Shown here: one piece after another, positions 16,550-24,200 of the stretch
Layout of the letters: each line of letters begins with the position of its first letter
How positions within the stretch are numbered: the stretch's first letter is position 1
Source: Cyclobacteriaceae bacterium
GTDB taxonomy: Bacteria; Bacteroidota; Bacteroidia; Cytophagales; Cyclobacteriaceae
Reading direction: 5' to 3'
NCBI GenBank assembly: GCA_016787755.1
Contig: JAEUUA010000013.1
Location: 310,001-374,000, forward strand
DNA length: 64,000 bases
The notes under the pieces: generated by a model
Told to the model about the DNA's origin: nothing
Seen by the model: the letters and a program-made list of their open reading frames with translations, nothing else
The model's database searches: none
Program-made: the position numbers and the translations under genes

Positions 16550-16560
16550 ATAAGATTGTT

Positions 16561-16863
16561 ATGGCGAAAGGAGATTTTTCTGACCTTATTAAAAGTGATG
16601 TTCCCACGTTGGTGGACTTTTCTGCTGAATGGTGTGGACCTTGCAAAATGATGAAACCTATTTTGGATGAGGTGAAATCAACAATGGGTGATCAGGTTAA
16701 AATTGTAAAGATTGATGTTGACCGTAACCCAGCTATTGCTCAAAACTTTCAGATACAAGGAGTGCCCACATTAATTGTATTCAAAAATGGTGAGGTTAAG
16801 TGGCGCCAATCCGGTGTGGTACAACCTGCCAAGTTAAAAGAGGTGATTGAGAGCGTTAAATAA
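16561..16863 (+). CDS. Thioredoxin
   Basis: A 100-residue classic thioredoxin with the active site WCGPC (Cys25 and Cys28), the cis-proline motif VPTLIVFKNGE near 70-80 and no signal peptide, so it acts in the cytoplasm as a dithiol reductant. Start is ATG 16561: the frame is open further upstream, but that extension overlaps the OsmC coding sequence and does not resemble a thioredoxin. As last gene of the operon it probably recycles the rhodanese and OsmC cysteines. A clear terminator follows at 16924. Confidence 0.95.
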   Translation: MAKGDFSDLIKSDVPTLVDFSAEWCGPCKMMKPILDEVKSTMGDQVKIVKIDVDRNPAIAQNFQIQGVPTLIVFKNGEVKWRQSGVVQPAKLKEVIESVK

Positions 16864-16923
16864 TAAATTTTAGCCTATTCGAACCAATTAACCATTTAAA
16901 CCGTTTGAAGTGAATAAATCCCT

Positions 16924-16957
16924 TGCCCTTTAATTGAAATAAGGGCATTTTTATTTT
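16924..16957 (+). terminator. Rho-independent terminator after thioredoxin
   Basis: TGCCCTT (16924-16930) and AAGGGCA (16941-16947) form a perfect seven-base stem with a ten-base loop, followed by TTTTTATTTT. It ends the DUF2892-to-thioredoxin operon. Confidence 0.85.
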
Positions 16958-16982
16958 ATCAAAATCACTAAAAACAAACCCA

Positions 16983-17528
16983 ATGAAAAAACTAAAACTT
17001 ATTGCGCTTGCTGTTTTTCTGATTACAGCAACCACAGAATTTACTTCTGCACAAAAATTACCTGGTGTTGATCCGAGCCCTGCAGATATTTCTATCTTTA
17101 GACCCGATGGTCGTGGCACCACACCAATCGCTAAAGTTACCTATGGTCGCCCTATGAAAAAAGGGAGAACTATGCTAGGGGATGTTGAACCTTTTGGAAA
17201 GGTCTGGAGATTAGGCGCTAATGAAACCACTGAAATCAAACTGTACAAAGATGTAACGTTTGGTGAGAAAACTCTGAAAGCAGGTACTTATTCCATGTAT
17301 GCAATTCCTACCAAAACAGAGTGGACAATTATTTTTAACTCTAAGTTGGACACCTGGGGTGCTTATGAATATGACGAAGCCAAAGATGTAGCCCGTATAA
17401 AGGTACCAGCAACCAAATCGGATCCAGAAGTTGAAGCTTTTACCATTGCATTTGACGGAAAAGGTGCCAGTGCAACAATGGTAATAGCCTGGGAAAATAC
17501 CATGGTCAAAGTCCCAATGAAATATTAA
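16983..17528 (+). CDS. DUF2911-family secreted protein
   Basis: A 181-residue protein with a signal peptide at 1-23 (KLIALAVFLITATTEFTSAQ) and the DUF2911 pattern: ISIFRPDGRGTTPIAKVTYGRPMKKGR, FGKVWRLGANETTEI, KTLKAGTYSMYAIP, WTIIFNSKLDTWGAYEYDE. The family is abundant in Bacteroidota, is predicted to be periplasmic or surface-exposed and beta-rich, and has no established activity. It is a single gene between two terminators. Confidence 0.88.
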   Translation: MKKLKLIALAVFLITATTEFTSAQKLPGVDPSPADISIFRPDGRGTTPIAKVTYGRPMKKGRTMLGDVEPFGKVWRLGANETTEIKLYKDVTFGEKTLKAGTYSMYAIPTKTEWTIIFNSKLDTWGAYEYDEAKDVARIKVPATKSDPEVEAFTIAFDGKGASATMVIAWENTMVKVPMKY

Positions 17529-17568
17529 TCCGTGGTGTCCTGCTCCTGCAAAGGCAGGAATACATAAG

Positions 17569-17600
17569 GTCATCCCATAGCTATTGGGGTGACTTTTTTT
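17569..17600 (+). terminator. Rho-independent terminator after the DUF2911 gene
   Basis: GTCATCCC (17569-17576) pairs with GGGGTGAC (17586-17593), with one G-T wobble, around a nine-base loop. Seven T residues follow at once. Confidence 0.82.
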
Positions 17601-17643
17601 ATTATAGAATATTCCTTTAGTTGCTGTCCATTTTTGTTAGAAC

Positions 17644-18069
17644 ATGAAAACTCTTGGAAGATCCGATCGTGTTGACTTACCCGGCCTGGGACTTACAAGC
17701 ATTCACGCTAAAATTGACACGGGTGCCTATTCTTGCAGTTTGCATTGTTCGCGAGCGGAAATAATAGACGGTAAATTAGAATTTGTTCTGCTGGATGAAG
17801 AGCATCCTGAGTTTACAGGAATGAAGTTTGTTTTCTCAACATTTGAACGAAGAGAAATTAAAAACTCCTTTGGTGAGGCGGAGATGCGTTTTGTTATTAA
17901 AACCTCCATAAAAATTTATGATCATTTAATTAAGGCTGAGTTTTCTCTCAGCAATCGTGGTAACTTGAAGTTTCCCGTTTTACTCGGAAGAAAAATTCTG
18001 AGAAAGCGTTTTCTTATTGACGTGACTAAAAAAGATTTATCTTTCCAAAGCAAACTCCCTACTGTATGA
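17644..18069 (+). CDS. RimB-type retropepsin-like peptidase
   Basis: A 141-residue protein of the putative ATP-dependent zinc protease / RimB group. The retropepsin motif [14 protein letters not shown] near 21-34 holds the D-T-G aspartic catalytic triplet, and [16 protein letters not shown] near the C-terminus matches the family end. In pseudomonads RimB acts with the glutamate ligase RimK. Here the rimK start overlaps its stop by four bases, strongly supporting the same partnership. What it cleaves here is not shown by sequence. Confidence 0.85.
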   Translation: MKTLGRSDRVDLPGLGLTSIHAKIDTGAYSCSLHCSRAEIIDGKLEFVLLDEEHPEFTGMKFVFSTFERREIKNSFGEAEMRFVIKTSIKIYDHLIKAEFSLSNRGNLKFPVLLGRKILRKRFLIDVTKKDLSFQSKLPTV

Positions 18070-18977
18070 ATATCGCCATCCTCTCAAGAGATCCTAAATT
18101 ATACTCTACCAGAAGGTTGAAAGAAGCCGGAGAAAAGCGTGGTCACAAAGTAGAAATCATCGACCATATGAAGTGTGTGTTGTTGATTGAAAAAAAAAAT
18201 CCGATGGTTTGGTACAACGGCCGCAGGTTAGATTACTTCGATGCGATTATTCCACGCATTGGAGCTTCGGTAACCTTTTATGGGGCCGCTGTAGTGCGTC
18301 AATTTGAAATGATGAAAGTTTTTACGGCTGTCGAATCCCAGGCACTCATTCGCTCACGGGATAAATTGCGCAGCCTACAAATACTTTCACGTGCAGGATT
18401 GGGGTTGCCCAAAACTATCTTCATGGATTACACAAAAGATACCGAAGGCATCGTGGAGGCTGTAGGTGGCGCCCCGGTTATCATTAAACTTTTGGAAGGA
18501 ACTCAGGGATTGGGAGTTGTACTTGCAGAAAATAAAAAAGCAGCTCAGTCTGTAATTGAAGCTTTCCATGGTGTAAAAACACGCATCATTGTTCAGGAGT
18601 TTATCAAAGAAGCCAAAGGCTCGGACATTCGCGCATTCGTGGTGAATGGCCAGGTTGTAGGAGCTATGAAAAGACAAGCAACTCGCGAAGGTGAATTTCG
18701 ATCGAACCTGCACCGGGGCGGAACAGCAACCGTTGTAAAATTAGATCGAAGTGAAAAGCATGCTGCTATTGAGGCTGCTAAAAAAATGGGCTTAGGTGTT
18801 GCCGGTGTTGATATGCTTCCTTCCAAACGGGGACCGCTCATTATAGAAGTAAACTCATCACCGGGCCTTGAAGGAATTGAAGGAACAACAAAGAGTGATA
18901 TTGCTGGAAAAATTTTTGAATACATTGAACAACATGCCGGGAAAAAGAAAATTCAAAAAGATAAGATTAACGCGTAG
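18066..18977 (+). CDS. rimK: ATP-grasp ligase RimK
   Basis: Ligates glutamate residues to a protein C-terminus, classically ribosomal protein S6, using ATP. The 303-residue length is usual. ATP-grasp features are visible: [18 protein letters not shown] near 137-155, [18 protein letters not shown] near 175-192, [13 protein letters not shown] near 215, and the metal-binding [16 protein letters not shown] near 255-270. The N-terminal domain ([18 protein letters not shown]) is also typical. It lies between rimB and an aspartoacylase-like gene, a combination seen in many bacteria. Confidence 0.93.
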   Translation: MNIAILSRDPKLYSTRRLKEAGEKRGHKVEIIDHMKCVLLIEKKNPMVWYNGRRLDYFDAIIPRIGASVTFYGAAVVRQFEMMKVFTAVESQALIRSRDKLRSLQILSRAGLGLPKTIFMDYTKDTEGIVEAVGGAPVIIKLLEGTQGLGVVLAENKKAAQSVIEAFHGVKTRIIVQEFIKEAKGSDIRAFVVNGQVVGAMKRQATREGEFRSNLHRGGTATVVKLDRSEKHAAIEAAKKMGLGVAGVDMLPSKRGPLIIEVNSSPGLEGIEGTTKSDIAGKIFEYIEQHAGKKKIQKDKINA

Positions 18978-19047
18978 CGGTCAACAGTCAATAGTCCACA
19001 GCTAGCAGCCATCGACTCTTAACCATCGGCCCAATTTAAAGTAAAAG

Positions 19048-20022
19048 ATGAAAGAATTAACAATAGCAGGTCAGTTTATCAAACCAGGTGAGTTTAAGGA
19101 AATCAACATCAACATTGCCCGGCTCCCATCGCGTACGATGATTGATACGCCTATTTATGTGTATCGTGGATTGGAAGATGGACCCGTGCTTGCTTTAACT
19201 GCGGGTATGCATGGTGATGAAATCAACGGGATGGAAATTGTAAGGCGCATTCTCGATAATGGATATAACAAGGTAAAGAGAGGAGCAGTTTTATGCATGC
19301 CTATTATTAATATGTATGGCTTTTTAAATTATTCGCGTGAAGTGCCTGATGGAAAAGACGTTAATCGCTCCTTTCCGGGAAGAAAAAACGGATCACTGGC
19401 TTCTCGCGTTGCTTGGCATTTAACTCATGAAATTATTCCCGCCATCGACTACGGAATTGATTTTCACACGGGTGGCGCAATGCGTACCAATTACCCGCAA
19501 ATACGGTGCGTGATGCAAAATGAAAAGAACATTGAATTGGCAGCAATATTCCATGCACCCTTTACGATCGATTCTCCTTTCAGACCGCATTCACTTCGTC
19601 AAACTGCTGCTAAGCACGAAAAGAATATTATAGTGTATGAGGGCGGAGAGTCAATCCGTTACGATCAGTTTGCAATTGAAGAAGGTGTAAATGGAACTTT
19701 GCGGGTAATGAAACATTTAAACATGATTGATGAAGCCCCTCTACCCAACTTCAAAAATAAAATCATTTGGAGCTCATCATGGGTGCGGGCAAAATATGCA
19801 GGCTTATTTCAACCGTGCATACAGTCTGGTGATTTACTAAGTAAAAATCAGGTAATAGGAAATATTACCGATCCGTTTGGAAGTTTTAAGGAAACGTTGA
19901 AGTCTCCATCAGATGGATACGTAGTAGGACTTAACAACAACCCGGTGGTTAATGCCGGTGATGCGCTTTTGCATCTCGGCCACGATGATGTGTGTAAAAT
20001 TGGTGGAAGTGGAGAAGAGTAA
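19048..20022 (+). CDS. Succinylglutamate desuccinylase/aspartoacylase family hydrolase
   Basis: A zinc-dependent M14-like acylase of 324 residues. Metal and substrate motifs are visible: ALTAGMHGDEINGMEIVRR (His and Glu zinc ligands), DVNRSFPGRKNGSLASRVA, DFHTGGAMRTNYPQIR (third ligand His) and the late glutamate in VYEGGESIRYD. The C-terminal domain is barrel-sandwich-like (GLFQPCIQSGDLLSKNQVIG). Members next to RimK are thought to act on N-acyl amino acids or glutamate-containing peptides; the substrate here is unknown. It is the third gene of the rim cluster, 70 bases after rimK. Confidence 0.88.
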   Translation: MKELTIAGQFIKPGEFKEININIARLPSRTMIDTPIYVYRGLEDGPVLALTAGMHGDEINGMEIVRRILDNGYNKVKRGAVLCMPIINMYGFLNYSREVPDGKDVNRSFPGRKNGSLASRVAWHLTHEIIPAIDYGIDFHTGGAMRTNYPQIRCVMQNEKNIELAAIFHAPFTIDSPFRPHSLRQTAAKHEKNIIVYEGGESIRYDQFAIEEGVNGTLRVMKHLNMIDEAPLPNFKNKIIWSSSWVRAKYAGLFQPCIQSGDLLSKNQVIGNITDPFGSFKETLKSPSDGYVVGLNNNPVVNAGDALLHLGHDDVCKIGGSGEE

Positions 20023-20030
20023 CCAGGTGC

Positions 20031-20058
20031 TAGAATCGAGGATCGATCTTGGATTCTA
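20031..20058. terminator. Hairpin between convergent genes
   Basis: TAGAATC (20031-20037) and GATTCTA (20052-20058) are exact inverted repeats enclosing a GATCGATC core. The hairpin lies at the junction of the convergent acylase and PorP/SprF genes and may end both transcripts, but it lacks a long T-run. Confidence 0.45.
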
Positions 20059-21099
20059 AAAATCCGGACACGGAATAAATAATTTATCCTTCGCAGGCTT
20101 GCGCGGGTTGCGGGTTGACCAGGAGTAGACTAAACTAAATTCGTGAGCACCCCCACTACCGGGGCCTAATTGCGAAATCGTATAGTCATAACTGTATCCA
20201 ATATTCAAAATATCCTTTGGCCCTTTCTTCGTGAAACCTACTAGCAATACTACCGACTCGTTGTTATTAAATCCATTTACTTTTTTGAATGGAACACCGC
20301 GATACCAGGTTCCAATGATCAGTGGTTCAAATGTGAAATAAAATCCAACATCCATTTGATCGAACTCACCCTGATGGCGGTACTGAATAGCCGGGGCAAT
20401 GCTTCGCTCGCGAGGCCTGGTATAAAATCCATCCCCCATCTCACCCGGTTTAAAAAAGAATTTATAACCTGCATGGCCAGAAAGTTTTCTTGGTAATCGA
20501 CTTTCCTCCCCAATCAAAGATTGGTTAGGTTGCGTTAAATGATGCGCTGCAAAACCAAGCCATGCATTTTTACTATACAGTAAACCTCCGACTGCGATAT
20601 CAGGAAAAAATTTTGATTGCCCTGTATTTAATCCTTCGGCTGAAGTTGGATTGATTACTTGTCCCGTTGCTGGATCAAATTGGTCACCAAACGTTAGCTT
20701 ATCGAAATTAATAGAACGATTATAAATGGCCGCTTGAAACCCAGGTCGGAATGAAAGCCCTTTTACTATGCGCAAATCATAGGCATATTGCACGGCAAGG
20801 CTCATTGACTGAAGCCCCAGAATGCCCTCACGGTCACGGGTAAGTAAAACACCAACACCACTGTTCTTGTCTTCTATGTAGGTATCATAAAATGCAGAAA
20901 TAGTATTGAAGTTAGCATCAATAGCCGGCCATTGATTGCGATAGTTTATACCCATGCGATTTTGGTTGGTTGCACCTGCAAACGCGGGGTTCAAATAAAG
21001 GGGGGCAGCATAAAATTGAGAATACTGTGGATCCTGAGCAGTTACCGACCCCACTACCAACAGCATACAACAAGAAACTAAAAGGACAATTCGATGCAT
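20056..21099 (-). CDS. PorP/SprF-family type IX secretion outer membrane protein
   Basis: An outer membrane protein of about 347 residues. The ATG at 21099 (MHRIVLLVSCCMLLVVGSVTAQ) gives a proper signal peptide; the frame opens nine codons earlier at 21126, which would only add a polar tail. The mature part begins DPQYSQFYAAPLYLNPAFAG, the PorP/SprF signature, and continues with barrel strands such as NRMGINYRNQWPAI and FYDTYIEDKNSGVGVLL. It lacks the OmpA extension of the 4852 paralogue. It is divergent from the giant sorting-domain protein at 21287, its probable cargo. Confidence 0.92.
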   Translation of the reverse strand: MHRIVLLVSCCMLLVVGSVTAQDPQYSQFYAAPLYLNPAFAGATNQNRMGINYRNQWPAIDANFNTISAFYDTYIEDKNSGVGVLLTRDREGILGLQSMSLAVQYAYDLRIVKGLSFRPGFQAAIYNRSINFDKLTFGDQFDPATGQVINPTSAEGLNTGQSKFFPDIAVGGLLYSKNAWLGFAAHHLTQPNQSLIGEESRLPRKLSGHAGYKFFFKPGEMGDGFYTRPRERSIAPAIQYRHQGEFDQMDVGFYFTFEPLIIGTWYRGVPFKKVNGFNNNESVVLLVGFTKKGPKDILNIGYSYDYTISQLGPGSGGAHEFSLVYSWSTRNPRKPAKDKLFIPCPDF

Positions 21100-21286
21100 T
21101 AATTCAGGTTTAACCCGGTCTATCAAAGCAAATTAAATTCATTCACAACATTAAAAAAAACATTTATCGACAAATAGGCTGCTTTAGTCGGGTTAACGAA
21201 ATTTTCCATCAAATTGTATTACTTTAGTGTTATTTGACGTTATAATTTTCAGTTTAACAACACAGAACAACCCAAGACCAGTAGTT

Positions 21287-24200
21287 ATGAGGGATTCAGT
21301 ACGTAATCAAAATCTGAATAGTGTGTGGAGAGGAGCAACTGCGGTTTTAGTATTTCTTACTCTTGCATCATCACTTGTTGCACAAGATTTGTCGAAGCAT
21401 AATTGGTATTTTGGAAATTCTACTAATGGAATTCGGTTTAATCGTGGTACTAATGTAGGTCAATCTGTTACCAATCAAGCCCTTCCATTTTCAACAGGGG
21501 GTGCAGCCGTTGCCACTGATCCGGCTACAGCCAATTTACTTTTTTATTCAGACGGAATTCGTGTATACGATGGGTGTCACTTACCTATGCCCAACGGAAC
21601 TGGTCTGCTTGGTCAGCCCGGAGCAAATCAACCGGTTGCCATAGCGCCTATTCCCACGCAAACCAATCGTTACTATTTGTTCACAAACTCAACAAACTTT
21701 ACCGTGGGTGGTTCTGTGAGTCGAAGTACGATTGACTTAAATCAGTTTGGCAATGCAGTGTTTCCTGCACCGGCACTTGGGGTTGTGGATGTTGCTCAAA
21801 AAAATATTGCCATACCCGGATTATCAAACAGATCTGAAGGGATGATCGTAGTTCCGCATGCTAACCGAGTTGACTTCTGGTTAATTACCCATCAGAATGC
21901 TTCGCAAAATTATTCAGCCACATTAATAGATGCTGCTGCCACCTTTCCAACCACCACCACCTCAGGTTTGGGATTACCCTTGTCCGTTGCAAACTTTTCT
22001 TATCATGCTCCTTCAGGAAAAATTGCAGTCTCTCCACAAAGTGCCAACGTAGACGCAATCATCTTAAATTTCGATAACGCTACCGGTATCTTTACCTTCG
22101 ATCGGTTTCTTTTCAACTCAGCCACCACGGCAACAAATAGTCAATCTATTTATGATATTGAGTGGGATCCTCAAGGACAATACTTATATCTTTCACGGCA
22201 TGGTGATACCGGCATCCCGGCAAGCGTACTTCAATATGATTATCTAAATCCAGCCATTACATTTGCCCCGGTACTATCTGCTCCCGCGTTTAGAAGTTAT
22301 GGATTACAACTTGCACCAGACAGTGCTATCTATCATTTGTATCAAAGTGTTTCTGGCGGGCCATTTTTATTAGGAAAGTTTACAAACACCGATACCGTTG
22401 CCAGTCAGGTTATTAATTCACAGGCACTTTTTACTTCGGCTAATTTTAATAGTACACAATTTTCCTCTTTTAAACCGAAAGATAGTGTGATTATGAACGT
22501 AACGTTCATTGCGCAAGGCACGTGTCAAAATTCGCCCACCAGTTTTTTCCCGACCGTTACACCCAATGCGGATAGTCTGCGTTGGGATTTTGGTGATGGA
22601 AGTGGATCTGGCAATTGGAGTCCCGTCTATACATACGCAAATGCGGGGTCTTTTAATGTTACCTTAAACGCTTTTTATCGTGGCCAAACTCAAACTACCA
22701 CATTACCCGTTACCATCAATCCATTCGCGCTTCAGCTAACTCTGGTGCAAGACACAACCGCTTGCCGCGATGAGTTCCCACCACCCCGTGGAACTTCTAC
22801 ACCGACTCAATTTTCGGTCAAAGTAAACATTCAAGGAGGGGCAGCAGCATCCATCGTTTGGTCGAATGGAGATTTAGGCGATACGCTTACACCCGATTCT
22901 GCAGGTTATTACTACGTTGTGGTTACCGATGCTTCGGGGTGTTCTGCATATGCAGGAGTAAACGTGAAAGAATATGGTTTGCAAGATCAACGATTTAATG
23001 TCTGGTACTTTGGAAATAAAGCTGGAATTGATTTTAATGTGCAACCCCCGGTGGCCTTAAATAATAGTATCATGAATGCGCCCGAAGGTTGCGCGATTGT
23101 CTGCGATCGTAACGGGGATGTCATCTTCTATACCGATGGTGACAAAGTGTTTGACAAAACAGACACTGAAATTGATAATGGGATTGGTGGAGATCCACTG
23201 GCTTCACAATCATCTATTATTGTACCGGTGCCGGGGGATGAAACGCTTTACTATATTTTTACCACGCAGGCGATCAATGGAACTGCTCCTTACGAACTTC
23301 GCTACTCGTTATTTGATCTAAAGCTCAATAATGGATTGGGCGCCTTGCAACAAAAAAATGTTTTACTCTTTTCTAGAAGTACCGAACGCGTGACAGCAAC
23401 GCAAAATTGGTTGCTCGTACACGAATATGGAAATAGCACGTTCAGGGCTTATCCAATCTCGCCCGATGGAATTGGCCAACCAATCTATTCCGATATCGGT
23501 TCAATTCACGCCTTCAAGTTTCAGCAAAATGGTGAAGGTTATATGAAAATTGGACCACGCAACAATGTGGCCGTTGCACTTTCAACCCCAGGCACTCAAA
23601 ATCTCGTTGAGTTATTTACGTTGGATAATGCTACCGGTCGATTAAACAATTATCGAAAAATAGATCTGAATGAACCTAACGGGCAGGTTTACGGAATTGA
23701 ATTTTCACCAGGTGGAAATAAGGTATTTGCCACTGTAAAAGGATCACCCTCCCCCTCTCAAGTGTTTGAATATTTTCTTGACTCATTGGATCGACCTTTC
23801 TTTAAGCAACGCATACAACAAGCCGCAGAATTGGGTGCAATTCAAGTTGGCCCTGATGGACAAATTTATGTAGCGGTTAATGGCAGCGGAACGTTAGGCG
23901 CTATTCTGGCGAACGAAGATACCACACAACTTTCCGGCTATAATCCATCCGGGTTCAATTTATTAGCTGGCACTACTAGCCGGTTAGGCCTACCCAACTT
24001 TGTGCAGCAGCAAGGAAATGCTTTTAGCGGTCCTGGCTTTGCTTTTACAGGAATATGTTTTGGCGACTCTACACGTTTTGCCGGAACGGCAACGGATGCC
24101 ATTGACAATTTTCAATGGTTCTTTGGCGATGGGGGTAGTAGTACAGAACCTGATCCTGTGCATTTATATGCAGCTCCAGGATTATACACGGTATCCATGC

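Noticed and set aside
16483..16560. N-terminal extension of the thioredoxin frame
   Set aside because: It overlaps the OsmC coding sequence in another frame and does not look like a thioredoxin; ATG 16561 gives the normal length.
17540..17560. Short hairpin TCCTGC/GCAGGA as a first terminator
   Set aside because: It lacks a T-run; the stronger stem with seven T residues at 17569-17600 explains termination.
21227..21286. Longer start for the giant PKD protein
   Set aside because: The extra 20 residues precede a good signal peptide that begins at ATG 21287.
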